Shown in pieces: positions 12,904-25,681 of a stretch of DNA of 64,000 nt. Every line of letters starts with the position of its first letter. Positions within the stretch are counted from its first letter, which is position 1. The notes below the pieces were generated by a model. That model saw only the letters and a list, made by a program, of their open reading frames with translations. It ran no database searches and was not told the DNA's origin. Position numbers and translations under genes: made by a program. This stretch comes from Progne subis subis (taxonomy: Eukaryota > Chordata > Aves > Passeriformes > Hirundinidae): contig JAKJHU010000083.1 of assembly GCA_022316685.1 (NCBI GenBank), forward strand, positions 1,674,001 through 1,738,000, read 5' to 3'.

Positions 12904-15469
12904 TATTTTCCTGTTGTGTTGGATGCAAACTGAATCAAATCAGGAGCGTCCCCAGAGCATTTCTCTGGTCCCCAGAGGTATTCTGAGGTGATTTATTTTA
13001 TAATTGGCTCAGTTTATCACAGCATGGTGCTAAAACCAGCACATTTCTGGATTTGGTCCCTGTGTGGGCCACTTAAGGGTTGGATTTATGTTATTTCAAA
13101 TAGAAATATACTCAAGATATTTTAATCACATATCTGCTTGTCTGCTTTCACAGAATAATGAAGATTAATGAAGTTGATTTAAATACCTAATCCTACCAGA
13201 TAGCATGATAATTTTAGGGCAGAAGGGAAAATTAGAAAGCAAGCAAAACCTAGTTTAAAATAAAGAAAAAAAAAAAAAAAAGGTCAAAATAAAACCAAAT
13301 GTTGATCTTTATTTGCTGTGTGATAGTTCCAGTTCCAAATAGAAAACTAATGGCATTGAAATTGCATATTGTGAGTTGGGGATGCATTCTTTTGCCATTT
13401 ATTTCTATAATCCAGCAGAAGAGATGTCTTTTTCCAATCACCATCTATTTCAGCATTGCTGTGTTTTGTGTGCTTGGTTGGAAATGCAGCTGTACTTGAT
13501 TTGCCATGGGCACTTAACAGTCTGACAACAGCACAACAAAAAATTCACGGTGAATTAAATGATATTTGTGTTCCTTTTAGCTCTGAAATGTATATGGCAA
13601 TCGATAATTGCAGCAAATAACAAGAATGTTTTTACAGGAACCTGGTGCTAATCAAATATTTCAAATATTCCTGTGCAAATACTGTGAGATTGTGGAGCGT
13701 CTTTGCACAAAACTTGTAGCAAAACTGGTCCTTTTATGAAAGGATTTTATTTGAAAAATCAGCATCAAAGAGTTGCTGAGGGCTATGGCTCTCAAAAATG
13801 CTCCTTCAAGCTTTCCTGTTGTGGTTATTAATAATAGTCAGGCTTTTTGTGATCATAACTCTAAAGTTAGTTTATTCTTGCAGTTCTTTCCAAAGTGCAG
13901 GCAGATCCTGTTATTTGTGTTTAATGAAGGTTTCTGAAGTAACAATCCAATGCTGAAAAATTATAATTTCAATGTATTTAGTGGTATCTCTCTTTAATGT
14001 CATAAGGTGCAGTAACTTTGCAGCCACTCTCCCTCTTCAAGGCCTGTGTTTTGAGTAATTTCAAACAATTTACATATTTACAGATAACTTTACAACATCC
14101 AGCTCTGTTTGATTTGTTCCGTGGAAGGGAATTAGAGGAGATAACATCTGCAGTCTTTATGCGATGCTTTGCAGTACAATTGTGTCTTTTTGAAGGATTA
14201 ATTTGAGAAGTGAAGCCCCTGGGGTATTTCTCAATATCTATCAGAATTTTCACACGCAGGCATCTTGAACACCTTGATGTTACTCAATTCCAGTCAATAT
14301 CTTCAGGTTATAAATTAGTTCCTAATTAACATGGTAGAACTTTGACAGAAATTAATGAAGTCTTGAGAGCTGTTGCTTGTGTAGCAGGCTTTTCCCAGCT
14401 GTCCTCCACAACTTCTGTAGAGAAAATCAGAGAAATTCAAACTTGGCAAGAGTTGCAAGTATTACAAAATTTGATTCCTAGTTGCATTGTCTCACACTTC
14501 AGCTCAGTTCTCATGTCTCCAGTGTCAGAGGTTTCACACCATTCTCACCTTCCCCTCTCCAAGGAGGAAGAAATAAAATAAAATAAAATAATTTAAAAAA
14601 AAAAATTTAAAAAAAGGTACTTTCAACAACTGGGACCCCAATATTCCAACTTCTCCTTCAGTTCACCGAAGTTCACTTTAGGGAAATCTGGCACATTTTG
14701 CTGCCTAGGAGAGAAAAGAAGACATTTTAGCAGTGAAGATGTGAAGATGTAGGAGACAAATTCACTTTGGTATTTGTCTTGGTTGTGCACAGTTGCTAGG
14801 GGAAGGATTTGAAAAATCAAAGTATAAATCTGCTGGAAGTGGCTGAAATCTGTTTTTCTCCATTCAACAGTCAAATGTATTAAAATTTTGAGATTTTAAA
14901 ATATTCATCTTTGGATATTTGCGGGGTTTTTGTGGGATAAAAAATAACATTAAGAGCAGATTTGGACAGTGCCTCTTGTATGCACTTAGCTCCTGAACTG
15001 TGCTCCCAGTGACATTCCTGCTGCTGTTATTCCAAGGGAGGTTATGTTGTTAATTCTCCGGACAAACTGCTGGAGTTTCATGTCTGTAGAGCTTCAGATC
15101 ACAATTGAAATAGAGAATTGCAAATGTACGAATGTTGGGGAAATAACCCAAAAACCTGAAAGCTGGAGATTGTCTCGCCCTCTGTGTGGGGATTCAGCAT
15201 TTGGGGTGCTGATGCTGTTATTCAGCAGATATTTGGGTGAGAGCAGAAGAGGAGGGGTTTGGCTGATCATTCCCAGCTCCTGCACGCAGCAGGAGCCCTC
15301 TCTGATTTCCAGGGAGAGTCACAGGAGAGCAATTTGCCAAAAGCAACCCAGCAAGGACACGAGCTGCAGAATAAACTCAGTGCAACGATTGCAGTTGAGT
15401 CATGAAAACTTTCTGCAGATGCACCTGCCTGGTGTTCCATCAGGAGCAAATGTGGAGTATATCCTTCCC

Positions 15470-15502
15470 TCTTCCTCCTCCTCCTCCTCCTGCTGCTGCT
15501 CC
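15470..15502 (+). repeat. (TCC)n(TGC)n microsatellite
   Basis: About seven TCC units followed by three TGC units, which open frames on both strands. Confidence 0.92.
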
Positions 15503-16995
15503 TCCCTTGCTCTTCCCCTGTGTGGTTGGAGGCTCCTGGTGCAATTCCAAGCTGCCAGGACCTGATACAGGCTCATTCTGCTCTTTTTTGGCTTTTTTAT
15601 TAAATTTTTCCAACTACCTGTGAATCGGAACTGGAGCTGTGGCACCGTGGGCCTTGGGAATGTGGGACAGCGATGGAACTCTTTGTATTCTTGCCTTATT
15701 TTGTAGAGATATGTCTCTGGCTCTGGGTTGTGTAAGATGCTGACCAAATTTGACTGCATTAGAATATTTTTGCACATGGAAACGCAAGCTTCTATTGTGT
15801 GTGGTGGTTTGAAAATTAACAGGGAAAAGCTTCTCTGAAAAGGCTCAGTCAGTGCTGGATTTTGGAATTATTTCTGCTGTCATGCTGTCTTTGTTTTAGT
15901 TGTCTTAAACAGAAAAAATATATAGCAGTGAGGGAGTTGCTCTTTATTGTGTCAAAGTTGTCTTTTGGGGGATTTTCATAATTAAGTGTGGGGGATATTT
16001 TTATTATTTAAAGAAAAAAAAAAAAATCTAATGTCACTTGACGGTAAAAATACTCTTTTTCCTTTTTTGCCAGGAGGAAAATAATGCTAAATTGAGAGGT
16101 GTCTTTAGCTTGTTTGGACTTGTTAGTCTTAACTGAATAAAACAACCTCTAAAGTGTTCATTTTGCCTGAATTTTTCCTCGTTAAAAAAGTGGGGTTACA
16201 CCTGTCCATTGTTTCCTTTGCTGTAGGGTTATGACATTGTTTAGAGGGAAGTCACATCCTTGAATTGGTACTGAAACCTGGTTTCTGACTGAGGTTAAAC
16301 TTAAAGAGAAGGGGCACTTCACAGGACAGGCTTCATTTGTGTAAGGCTGAGCAAAAATCATTCTGCTGTTGTGAGTAAAAAGCCTTTAGTCATAAATATT
16401 TGTGATTTTACAAAGCAGAAGCTTTGAGTTTTGTTCACAGGAGTGTGGTGAGCATTGAGATTTTGATTTTAAATTTCCAGTGCAAGCAGAGGGCTCTTCA
16501 TTCTGATGGGACTTCATTAGATCCTGAGGAGTGAGTTTGGGTTTAAAAGTGATTTCATTCCACACTTTCACACTTTTATATAATTTAAATAATTTTTTAA
16601 TGATCCCATCACTGGGGCACTGCACTTGGAACACAACGTTTCTGTCTTTCCAAGCAGAAAACTCTTGTCACAGGTGGGGAAGCAAAAAACTGAAGACAGT
16701 GACAATATCCCAGGGGAGATGGTTTAAATGGGATGAGTTTCCCATCCAATAAATGACCTCCAGGTGTCCCTAACTTAATTTTTTCTGTAATTCTAAGCAA
16801 AACTCTCATAATTCTTGACATAATGAAAGGAGATTTTAAGATGGATTAAGTATGAAGATGGAGAATATGTGCCAGACTTCAGGCCTGTAGCAGAGACAGC
16901 AAGATGGGGAAACTGACATTTATAGAAATCTTGGGGCTTTCAGAAGACTGTAGAAATTGAAATTCTGGAGAATTCAGGCATGTAAATATTTAGTC

Positions 16996-17271
16996 CATGA
17001 ACTTAGCCAAGTTTTCCGCTTGAGAAAGGATCCTCCTCAAGATAAGCTATGATATTTATTTTCCCAAAAATTAAGTATTAATTAGTACTCAGTGCTTTTA
17101 GAAAGTATTGGTAATAACACCCTCAGCTTTTTTGGTTTTTTTAGGGGGGCGTGTTATTTTAGCCTTCTTGTTTTTCATTGGAGCGATAGAATTAATTTTT
17201 GGAAAAACAAATTTCATAGCTTATCTTGAGGAGGATCCTTTCTCAAGGGGAAAACCTGGCTAAGTTCATGA
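16996..17271. repeat. Fold-back inverted repeat, about 80-85 bp arms
   Basis: The left arm 16996-17078 pairs with the right arm 17190-17271 as reverse complements with only a handful of differences, including GAGAAAGGATCCTCCTCAAG on the left and its complement on the right. Weaker complementarity continues inward (AATAACACC against its partner), leaving a small T/G-rich loop near 17125-17145. The shape is that of a MITE or a foldback element. No target-site duplication was recognised. Confidence 0.9.
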
Positions 17272-19714
17272 ACTCCTTCCAACGGTAGGATTAAGATCTT
17301 GCTGGGCCAGATTTCTCAAATGCATGAGTCCATTAGTGAGGATGAGAAAGTGAGCAGTGTTTCAGTGCTGCTGAGTCTTTACAAGCTCCTGGTTTGAACG
17401 CTTGCAGGAACAGGAATGTTGGCTCGTGAAATGTGGGGAACGTGTTGGTGCCTCTTGCCAAGCAGCGTGGCTGTGCATTTCAGCTGGAAAAGAAATGCCA
17501 GATATTGGGATGAGCCTGGGAGTCTGCAAATAAATATTTGGATTGGCCACGTCTTTCAAATGCATTTCGATTGATTTTATTGAGGCTGGCATCCTTCCAG
17601 AAGTGCTGAACAAACACTTAGGGATCCGATCCCTCATCGTTGAGATAAATGCCAAAATTCCGGTTGACTTCAAAGGGAGCAGAATTAAGATCTCAGTCCC
17701 CAAAAGACACGGTGTGATTTTTATCTCCTGAACAGGGGGACCACGTGGGAGGCTTTGTTTGACAGGCAGGAATCAGGACATGCAGGGAGGTGAGTGATTC
17801 CTCAGTGTCCCAATCACTGGAGGCGCGTGGAGCCTGGTTGGAGCCTGGTTTTAAAGATGTTTTTCTCTCTTTAGTTGTGTTGTTGAGCAGTCAGGATGGA
17901 CCAGCTTGCACTGCGCAAGAAAACTCCTTCAGTGATCCAATTGTCCAAATTATTGCTTGCTTCAGTCTTTTTTAATCTGATTCTCCAGCTGGAGTCGTGG
18001 AACAGTGGATGTCCTACAGCAGGGGCAGGCAAGGAATAAGCACAGCAAGGTTGTAAGAGAAGGAAATACCTCGTGTTAGGGGCACTGAGTAGCTGGAAAA
18101 GCAAAACAACCTCTTGATGCAGAATATTTACGTGTCAAGAAAAAGCTGCAAAATTTGGGGTGGCTGGAGCTCACTCATTTGCTCTGAGACTTTGACTACG
18201 CAGCTCCATCCTCAGCCCCCCCATCCCCTTTTTGCCTTCTAGGACTGGTGTTGGATTCTCTTTGGGTTTTATTCATCCCGGGTCACTTTCCCACTCCATT
18301 TCCCAGTGCCAATCCCTCCAGAGAGGTTTAGGGGCTGGAATTCAGCAGGGGACTGGAGAGGATTGAGTGGTCAGGCCAAAATAAGGAGTATGAGCTCAGA
18401 GATTTGGTGGGGATTGGTGGATTTGGGCTGATTTGGTGGGGATTGGTGGGTGGTTTGATGGAAACTTTTGCTGTTGATAGCTGGATGCTTCTCCTATTCC
18501 AAGCAGCTTTTCATTCATCTTGAGACTCCTGGCTGTAAAACATTTTCTGGAAAATTTTAGATCAAAAGCCTAAATAGAGCTCTTTTTAACTTCCTCCTTC
18601 CAAATCCTCCACATCTCCTCTCCCCTCCTGTGTCTCACTTTCTCTTCCGAGTCAATGATTGGCACCTATGCCCATTTATAATTTTCTAATCTAAACATAA
18701 TTCTCTTGCATTATGCCAAGCCAGGCACAAGGGGTTTTTTTTAAGTTGTACTGATTGAGATCATTATTTTTCCTTCTGCACATTGCTGTTCACTGCTCAG
18801 TTAATACATGGAAGAAATGATTCATATAAGAATCATAGATTGAAGAGAGAATTTTCAAGAATTAACTCTATTATAAAACATTTAGGAGCAGTTTTAACAT
18901 TAATAACAATAGTTAGGTCTCCCACACTCAATAACCTGTTTATTTTCTTGCATCTCAAAGTCAGAATATACAGATATTTGTGGGGAGAATGTGTGCAGCA
19001 TCCCAAGACCCAGCTCATAAGCAAAGGCTTCTCCTTTTAATGAGTGGCTTCTTTCTAGTTCAACAAATAAACAAAAAAATTAAGAGTTTTCCTTTGAGCC
19101 AGAGATGGGAATTTCATTCAGCTGTGGAGACAGCTGATGTGCCTTGGGGCAAAATATGGGAAGAAACAGATGGCCATAAAATGAGAAGCACTGGGGAATA
19201 AAATAATTGAAAATTCCAAGCAAGAGTTTATAAATAAAATCTGTGGAAGCTTACTGTACATAAACAGAAATCCAAGGTAAGAATCCTGCATGCCATGGAG
19301 AATCTTAAAGGGACAATCCAGGTGATTTGCTGGGTTTGCATTCATGGCCTTGGTTTGGGCTTCATGCTCCGTGGAAAAGCTTGCCATGTTCCACAGGGAT
19401 ATGCACATCACGTAAATAAAAAGTATTTTATTTTAAATGGAAGTCATACCTGCATTTATCTGCAGGATGTTTTGCCTGTGTTTGTTAGAGTGTTTTCTGC
19501 TCATAAAAATTAATAACAGCATGAGTCAAAACATTTAAAAATTCAAATTAGCGTTGCAGTGTTGTGAACCCCCTTTGAATTTTGCAAATTCCTCAAACAC
19601 GTTCTCTGTGGACCTTATAATGTCTGCAATTATAAATATTTCCTCTTGGGCAGGGGAATAATTCTTCAGGATTAGATAACTGTTCAGACTTTCTATTCTG
19701 GCTCTTGGTGAACA

Positions 19715-19856
19715 CTTGTGTGCATCCAACCCAGGCCATTTTGTGATTCTGTGATCTTGGTCATGATTTTAATTATTACATTTGAAAAGTCTTATTTGGG
19801 TGTAATTTGGACATCCCTGTGGGTCCCTTCCAGCTTGGAGTATTCTGTGATTCTTG
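19715..19856 (+). mobile_element. Two adjacent CR1-like 3' tails
   Basis: The first tail ends at about 19763 (CATCCAACCCAGGCCATT, then TTGTGATTCTGTGATC). About 35 bases later a second begins (CCTGTGGGTCCCTTCCAGCT) and ends ATTCTGTGATTCTT near 19856. This is two truncated insertions or one element that was later duplicated. Confidence 0.65.
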
Positions 19857-20692
19857 AGTGCTGTGACAAGCCACTACAGTCTCTTGGGGTTGTGTGTCTG
19901 TCTGTCCCAAATTCTAATTTATGTGCTGTCAAAAAGGTATTCTCCTCCTGAAACTGAACTTTGGTTCACTGACTGAGGGGGGAGAAATACCCCCTCCTTA
20001 CCTTATATGTGTAGGTCAGCATAAAACATGGCATTTTGGCTTCCTTTCAAGAAATCTTCTTTATTTCTTGGTTGGTTGTTTCTTTTGGGTGTCTCTGAAC
20101 GAGGCAAACCCTGATTAAAGGACCACCGAACGCGTATCAAAGGCGCAGAACCGTTCCCAGGGACGTTCCTTCTTTTTTATGCTGTAAGAATAATTATAAC
20201 GAGTTTGATTAGCAACTGCTGCCAGAGCAGCTATTCCAGCCTAGTCAATTTGGAGAAGGTTAAAAATATGGTGGGATAAGCCTGGGCTTCAGCCAGGGAG
20301 AAAAATTCTGTTCCTACTTGCCCAGCATGAAGTGCAGAGTTGTCTCCTGCCCCTCTTTCCCCCGCTCCCCCCTCGTAGCCACGAGCGCTCCGTCATGTTG
20401 ACACTGGCACTGGAGCTGTCTTGCTTGGAGTTTGAAAGAAGCACTTTTATCATTTCTAATACACAGCCTAGGGCCAAAACAGACAAAGCAATTTGGAAGG
20501 ACGGGGTTCAGCAGGAGGCTGGAATTCCCGTTGTGCAGCCCTTTGGGAATAGGAGGCTGGAGCAGGTTTTTATCACAGTGATAAAAACTGCCCTGCTTTG
20601 TCAGCTGAGCTCCACTGGGGTGGGGACGAGCTCGTGGCATGAACACAACAATTGTCATCTGGTTTGTTAGAGCTGTCAGAATTAACCCATCT

Positions 20693-20899
20693 CATTTAAT
20701 CTGATTCTTAAACTTCAAAAATCGTAATATTCCCATATATGACAATATTTGAGATTCATTTATTTTGTTTAATCCAGTTCTTAAACTTTAAAAATCATAA
20801 TATTCCCATAGATCCCAATACTTTAAACTCACTTATTTTGTTTAATCAGATTCTTAAACTTCAAAAATCATAATATTCTCATATATCCCAATATTTCTC
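20693..20899. repeat. Three-copy tandem repeat, about 64-73 bp unit
   Basis: Units begin at about 20693, 20757 and 20830. Each has the order CATTTATTTTGTTTAATC, then ATTCTTAAACTTCAAAAATC, then ATAATATTCCCATATAT and a CCCAATATTT end. Units 2 and 3 are most alike; unit 1 lacks a few bases. Confidence 0.9.
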
Positions 20900-22075
20900 A
20901 AAGATGCTGGTCCACCTCATTTTTCTGACCCTTCCAAAGGGAAAATTAATTCTTCAGGCAAATGTGCCACCGGTACTGAAGGTGACTTCACTGGTCACTT
21001 TACTGATCCAGGAGGATCTTTGTGTGGCACTGAAGTTTTTTCTTCCCCAGGATTTTCTCTTTTATTAAGCCCCACATGGCACCATCCTCACAGCTTTTCT
21101 CTCCGGGGTTTCACCCATGTTTTGCACAGAGGGTTTTTTCATTCCAGCACCTCTTTGTCCTTTAAGTTGTCAATCACCGTAAGCTTGTCCATGTTTTGAT
21201 CTGTGCATCTCGTGCCTAAACTCTCAGCTTGTCTTAAAAATGATTTGACTTTATTTCAGTCTCCTTTTGAACTCTCTTCCTCAGTGCTGTCAGCAATCTG
21301 ACACTTTCTTTCTCCTGCAGGATGCTTCCACTGTAGTGATTTTAGGACCCAGTCAATAAATTTTTCATCCCAGTTTCTATGAAACGCATCTAATAAATCT
21401 CCTTTAACTCATTTTTCAGAGAGCTGACACCAATAATCAGACAACCTAAACACATTTTTCCTTCAGTCTCACGGCTGCATGATTTCATCAGTTCAGGTGC
21501 TGCCCGTATTGGAGATGCTTCTAATTTCCTTTTTTTATGGATTGTAAATCAAAGTGACACCACCATTTTCTCAGAGTAACAAAAATTCCCTTTAATAACG
21601 TAACTGTGCCACAGTGAGTAAGTCAAGGAACAGAATTGTGGCTCATTATCCTGCTGATCCGATGTCCTTTGAGTCCTGTTACAAACATGAAGAAATGCAC
21701 GACTTATCCCATCTTTTTGTAACCCTTGACTCACTGCATAATTTTCCATGTTTTTATGGCTTTTTTAATCTTTGCATGAACTTATATAATTATAATAACT
21801 TGTTACTTGTTCTGCCTTTCGAATGATTTGTTGGGGTTTGACTTTTTCCTTTGTGACAGCAGCAGTGCCAGAATTTAAAAACACAATTCCCCCCAATGAA
21901 ATAATGGGATGTGCCTTCCCAGCTTTGTACTTGGGCTCCATATGAATTTCATTTCTCTTTGGTGTGGGAAAAGTTCTAGTCTGGAGATAAATCCCTTTTT
22001 GATTGGCTGCTCTAAATAAAGCAAACAGCAATTGTCTCTAAACTAATGGCACTGATGTTATCACTGCCCCAGATT

Positions 22076-22956
22076 AGAACTTGGAGACACTGATGGAGAG
22101 AAATAATTTCTTTTATTGAACCTGATCTTTTATGGTTCTTTGCTTGTGTAAAATAAATCCTCCTCGGTTCTTTAATGAGACATGAAGCCTAGACATAGTT
22201 TTTTGTTCAGAAGGGATGAAGTTTAAAGTAAATTTATTTATTAAATGTATTTTTGTATATTCATTAAGAATTTGGTAAAATAAATTATTTGTATCGTGTG
22301 CAAGGCTTAAAATTCTCCAGAATGCAAAATGAAGCTGAAGGGAAGAGTAGCTATTCCCATATAAATATGAAAAGTCTAACAGAATCAGTCCACCTTTGGG
22401 TCATAGCGGGCTCCCTGTGAGACAGAGAGATCCAAACCAGTAAGATTTGAGTGCTAATTTATATATTATATCTTATTTGGTTTAATATTTTGCTGGCTGT
22501 GGGAAATGAACCCAGCTTTGTGGATCAGGAAGCGCTTTTGGCTGGTTGGGAACATGGATTAGAAACCTTGCTAGAATATTTTAGAAAGAATCCTGCTACC
22601 TACTCCATCCTTTTAGGAATGGAGACACCAGTTGGAATTCCTGTCCCGGTCTGATCTGTGGTTCCTCAGCGGGCACTGCAGCTCATTTTGGAGATCTCTC
22701 CAAGCCATTCCCAAACTCAAAATCCCTCCAGACATCCCTAGGAGTGCTTGGGATTTATATGGAAATATCCACTCCTCCCTTCAGCTTCATTTTGCATCCT
22801 GCAGAATTTTAAGCCTTGTGCCTGAACAAAAAACTATGTCTAGGTTTCATATCTTGTTAAAGAACTGAGGAGGATTTATTTTTCACAAGCAAAAACCCCT
22901 AAACGATCAGGTTCGATGAAAGTAATTATTTATCTCCATCAGTGTCTCCAAGTTCT
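22076..22956. repeat. Large inverted repeat (arms 22076-22366 and 22754-22956)
   Basis: The right arm, reverse-complemented, follows the left arm through AGAACTTGGAGACACTGATG, AAATAAATCCTCCTC, CTAGACATAGTTTTTTGTTC, CAAGGCTTAAAATTCT and ATGCAAAATGAAGCTGAAGG. The left arm carries about 88 extra AT-rich bases (about 22212-22300), consistent with an insertion there or a deletion in the right arm. The spacer is about 390 bases and is not obviously related. No protein frame or known terminal motif is evident. Confidence 0.92.
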
Positions 22957-25424
22957 GCTGCTCATTTGTGAGCTCCTGGTCACAGCTGCCTCCTGTGTCA
23001 CAGGTGTGCAGCCGACCTGGCCGAGGGGGACTTCTTCAATGGGAAAAAAGGGGTGGAAAAACAGCTTTGGAGAAGTGCTTGACCTGTGTGGAAAGAGGCA
23101 GTGCAGATGTGTTGTAATATTCTTCCCCCTGAGCAGACATGACTAAACAGACTTTGTCTGCTCCCAACAATTAAAAGGAGTTTGCCAAGGTGTGCAGGGC
23201 CCCGTGCAAGTTCCAGCTTGCTCCCAACTGGGAGAGGAGTTTCTCAGCTTGTGCACAAATGTTCGAGCTGTTCACGATCTCTTCCTTTTGTTCTTTGCTC
23301 AAGAACTTGAATTTTCCAAGGAACACCTCAGTCTTCCTTTCCAGCCTCAGGATTTTTGAGTTCCCTGGAAGCAGCGCTTTGTAGAGCCCAAAAGCAGGCC
23401 TTGCTTCAGATGAGAACCAAGTCAGAAAATGCAGTGCTGTGTATTCATGACCACAACAGCTTTCTGTCATTGTGAGTCACAGAAAGACCCTGAGAAGCTC
23501 TGCTCAGATCCTCGTTTTCTGTGGAGACTCCTGGGCGTGAGTCTCAGCTCCGCAGTGACGTCCCCAGGGTGCAGGCTGGGGCCCGCAGCTGATGGCAGGG
23601 GCAGCTTTTTGCATAATTCACGAGAGAAGGAGCAGGGAAATCACTAATTAAAGCTCAGACAGAAACAAAGGAGGTTTTTCACGGTGGATGGGGTGACCAC
23701 CTGGCTCCCCTGGCACTTGAGGCTGCGGTTTGGGAGCGATCCGTGCTGTGCTGGAGAATCCTTCACCTCAGAGGAAGGCTCACAAGCTGCACACACGCAC
23801 ACAGGGAATGCTGAGCAGGGCTTCATGCTCTCACAGCCCTCATTCTCTGGTGATTGGGGAAGTTTTCTGAAGCGAATCTGCAGTCCTGACTGCTCCTCAT
23901 CCCAGAAAATGAAGCGTGCACATGCAAACCTGAGATAGGATTGTTAAGGGCCTGGATGGTTTTTAGCCCCTCGGTATTGCTGATTAATGTTATGGAACTT
24001 TTTGGTGGCTGTTGTTGGGATTTTAATGGGGCTGCACAAAGGGATACAAAAGTTTCCATGAGCAGTTCCTTCCTCACATCACCAGCGTGGCTCTGAACAG
24101 CATTTAAGTATCAGATCAGTAGGAAAGGAATACATCACACTAGGACATCTTCGTTTAGTCCTTCAGGAGTCTTTTGAACTCAAAAACAGCTCCTTGACTT
24201 TCAAAACAAGAATTATAAAGCATGGGTTTGTCCTAATTATAGATTATTTATTTATTTATTAAAATAAGTAGGCAGCATTTGGTTAAATATTTTAATTTGC
24301 TGTTTAGATTTTTCAGCTGGAAATGGAGCTTCACTGCAGTGAAGTGAGCAGCACATGAAAAATAAATGCCACTCCTCTTTCCCATAGCAATCCCCCCTCT
24401 GCCACTGAGAAATAAGCTTTAAAATAAAAAAGATTCACATAGGATGCTAAACCCACTGGAGGATTAAATTGTTCATGACAAATATGACTAATTCATCTCA
24501 GTAACATCATAAGCTTAATTTGTTCAATAACTGAAGTTAGGAAATTTGTTTGTCTCATAGAAGGAAGAAATTGCTTTTTGAAAGGAGATTATTCCTTTAG
24601 GTGAATTATATGTGAGCAGGAAAATTCTTAAAATTTGCTTTATCTTAAAGAGAGCGCTGATAGAGCTCTGATTTGTAAAAATCACCAATTTAAACAAGTT
24701 TATTCTCTCCCTTATAAAGATGTGTGTGTGCAGTAATTTATTGAGGTTGCCTGTGCCAGGTGTTGGTGACTACAAACTTTTATCTGTGGAAGAAACAGGT
24801 CATGACTTGAAAGATGAAGGAAAACTTTCCCTAATCTTCACAATGCAACTAAACTTTTAATTATATGAAATGTTGTGCAGAGGGGCAAAGAAGAATGTCT
24901 CTAATTCAGATTTAGCTCATTAGAAAATATCTTCTGCTACCCATAATAAAAAATAAAATGGGGAAAACCAGCCATCCCCGATGTGGAGGAAATCAAAACC
25001 TCAGGTTTTAGGTGCAATATAAAATTTTTATATGGTTCTGAGGACAAAGAACTCCTTCAGTAGGATAATGATACTTCTATTTATCACACCAGATGAGAAA
25101 TATCAGAGGTACATAACAGCTCCTAAATAAATTTTGTGCTATAGTAGTAGCACTTGAAAGGTTAATGCAGGAGAGGGGGTTTTAAAATACAAAACTGACT
25201 TTTCTGAGCTCCCAGTGAGGATATTTTGGGTGGAATCCTGCTCCTGGGAAAACTGTACTTTGTGTTTCATGTCTTTTGTGGGGTTGTTTGGGTTGGGGTT
25301 TGGGTTTTTTTGAAGTCTCTGCATTGCACAACAGTTGAACGCAGCACCGGCACTTTATGAGAATGTTCCATTGAGCCAGAAAAAGGGATATGAAGAAGTG
25401 GTGTGGAATCAGGCTGAGGAGGAG

Positions 25425-25558
25425 GTGATTCCAGGTTGGACACTGGGGCTTGGAGCAGCCTGGGACAGTGGAAAGTGTCCCTGCCCATGGCAGGGGTGGC
25501 ACTGGATGGGCTTTGAGGTCCCTCCCAACCCAAACCAGTCTGGGATTCTGTGATTCCA
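25425..25558 (+). mobile_element. CR1 LINE 3' fragment
   Basis: The sequence has the typical avian CR1 3' end: CCTGCCCATGGCAGGGGTGG, then a GGTCCCTCCCAACCCAAACC-like stretch and the ATTCTGTGATTCC tail. It is 5'-truncated, as is usual for CR1, and in sense with ATG7. A G-rich low-complexity tract follows at 25635. Confidence 0.93.
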
Positions 25559-25625
25559 GAAGTGTAATATGATTTTAAATGTTTATAAAAGAGTATAAAC
25601 CTGGTTTTGAAGAAAAAAAAAATAC

Positions 25626-25681
25626 TTTTTTTTTGGGGGGGGGGGTGGGGGTTGGGGTTTTTTGGTTTGTTTTTTGGCACC
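25626..25681 (+). repeat. T/G low-complexity tract with G11 run
   Basis: A T9 run then G11, TGGGGG, TTGGGG and GGTTTG units, directly after a CR1 fragment. Quadruplex-prone composition. Confidence 0.85.

Larger units (their letters stand above)
10349..16990. other. ATG7 intron stretch without recognised genes
   Basis: It contains the 77-bp repeat pair and ordinary AT-rich sequence. A 176-codon minus-strand frame (12398-12928) is unusually long for this composition, but it is unlike any protein I recognise and overlaps repeat copy 2. Confidence 0.65.
17280..22070. other. ATG7 intron stretch without recognised genes
   Basis: Two CR1 tails (19715-19856), a short GATTTGGTGGGGATTGGTGG duplication (about 18400-18450) and the three-copy repeat at 20693. 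Nothing gene-like. Confidence 0.7.
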
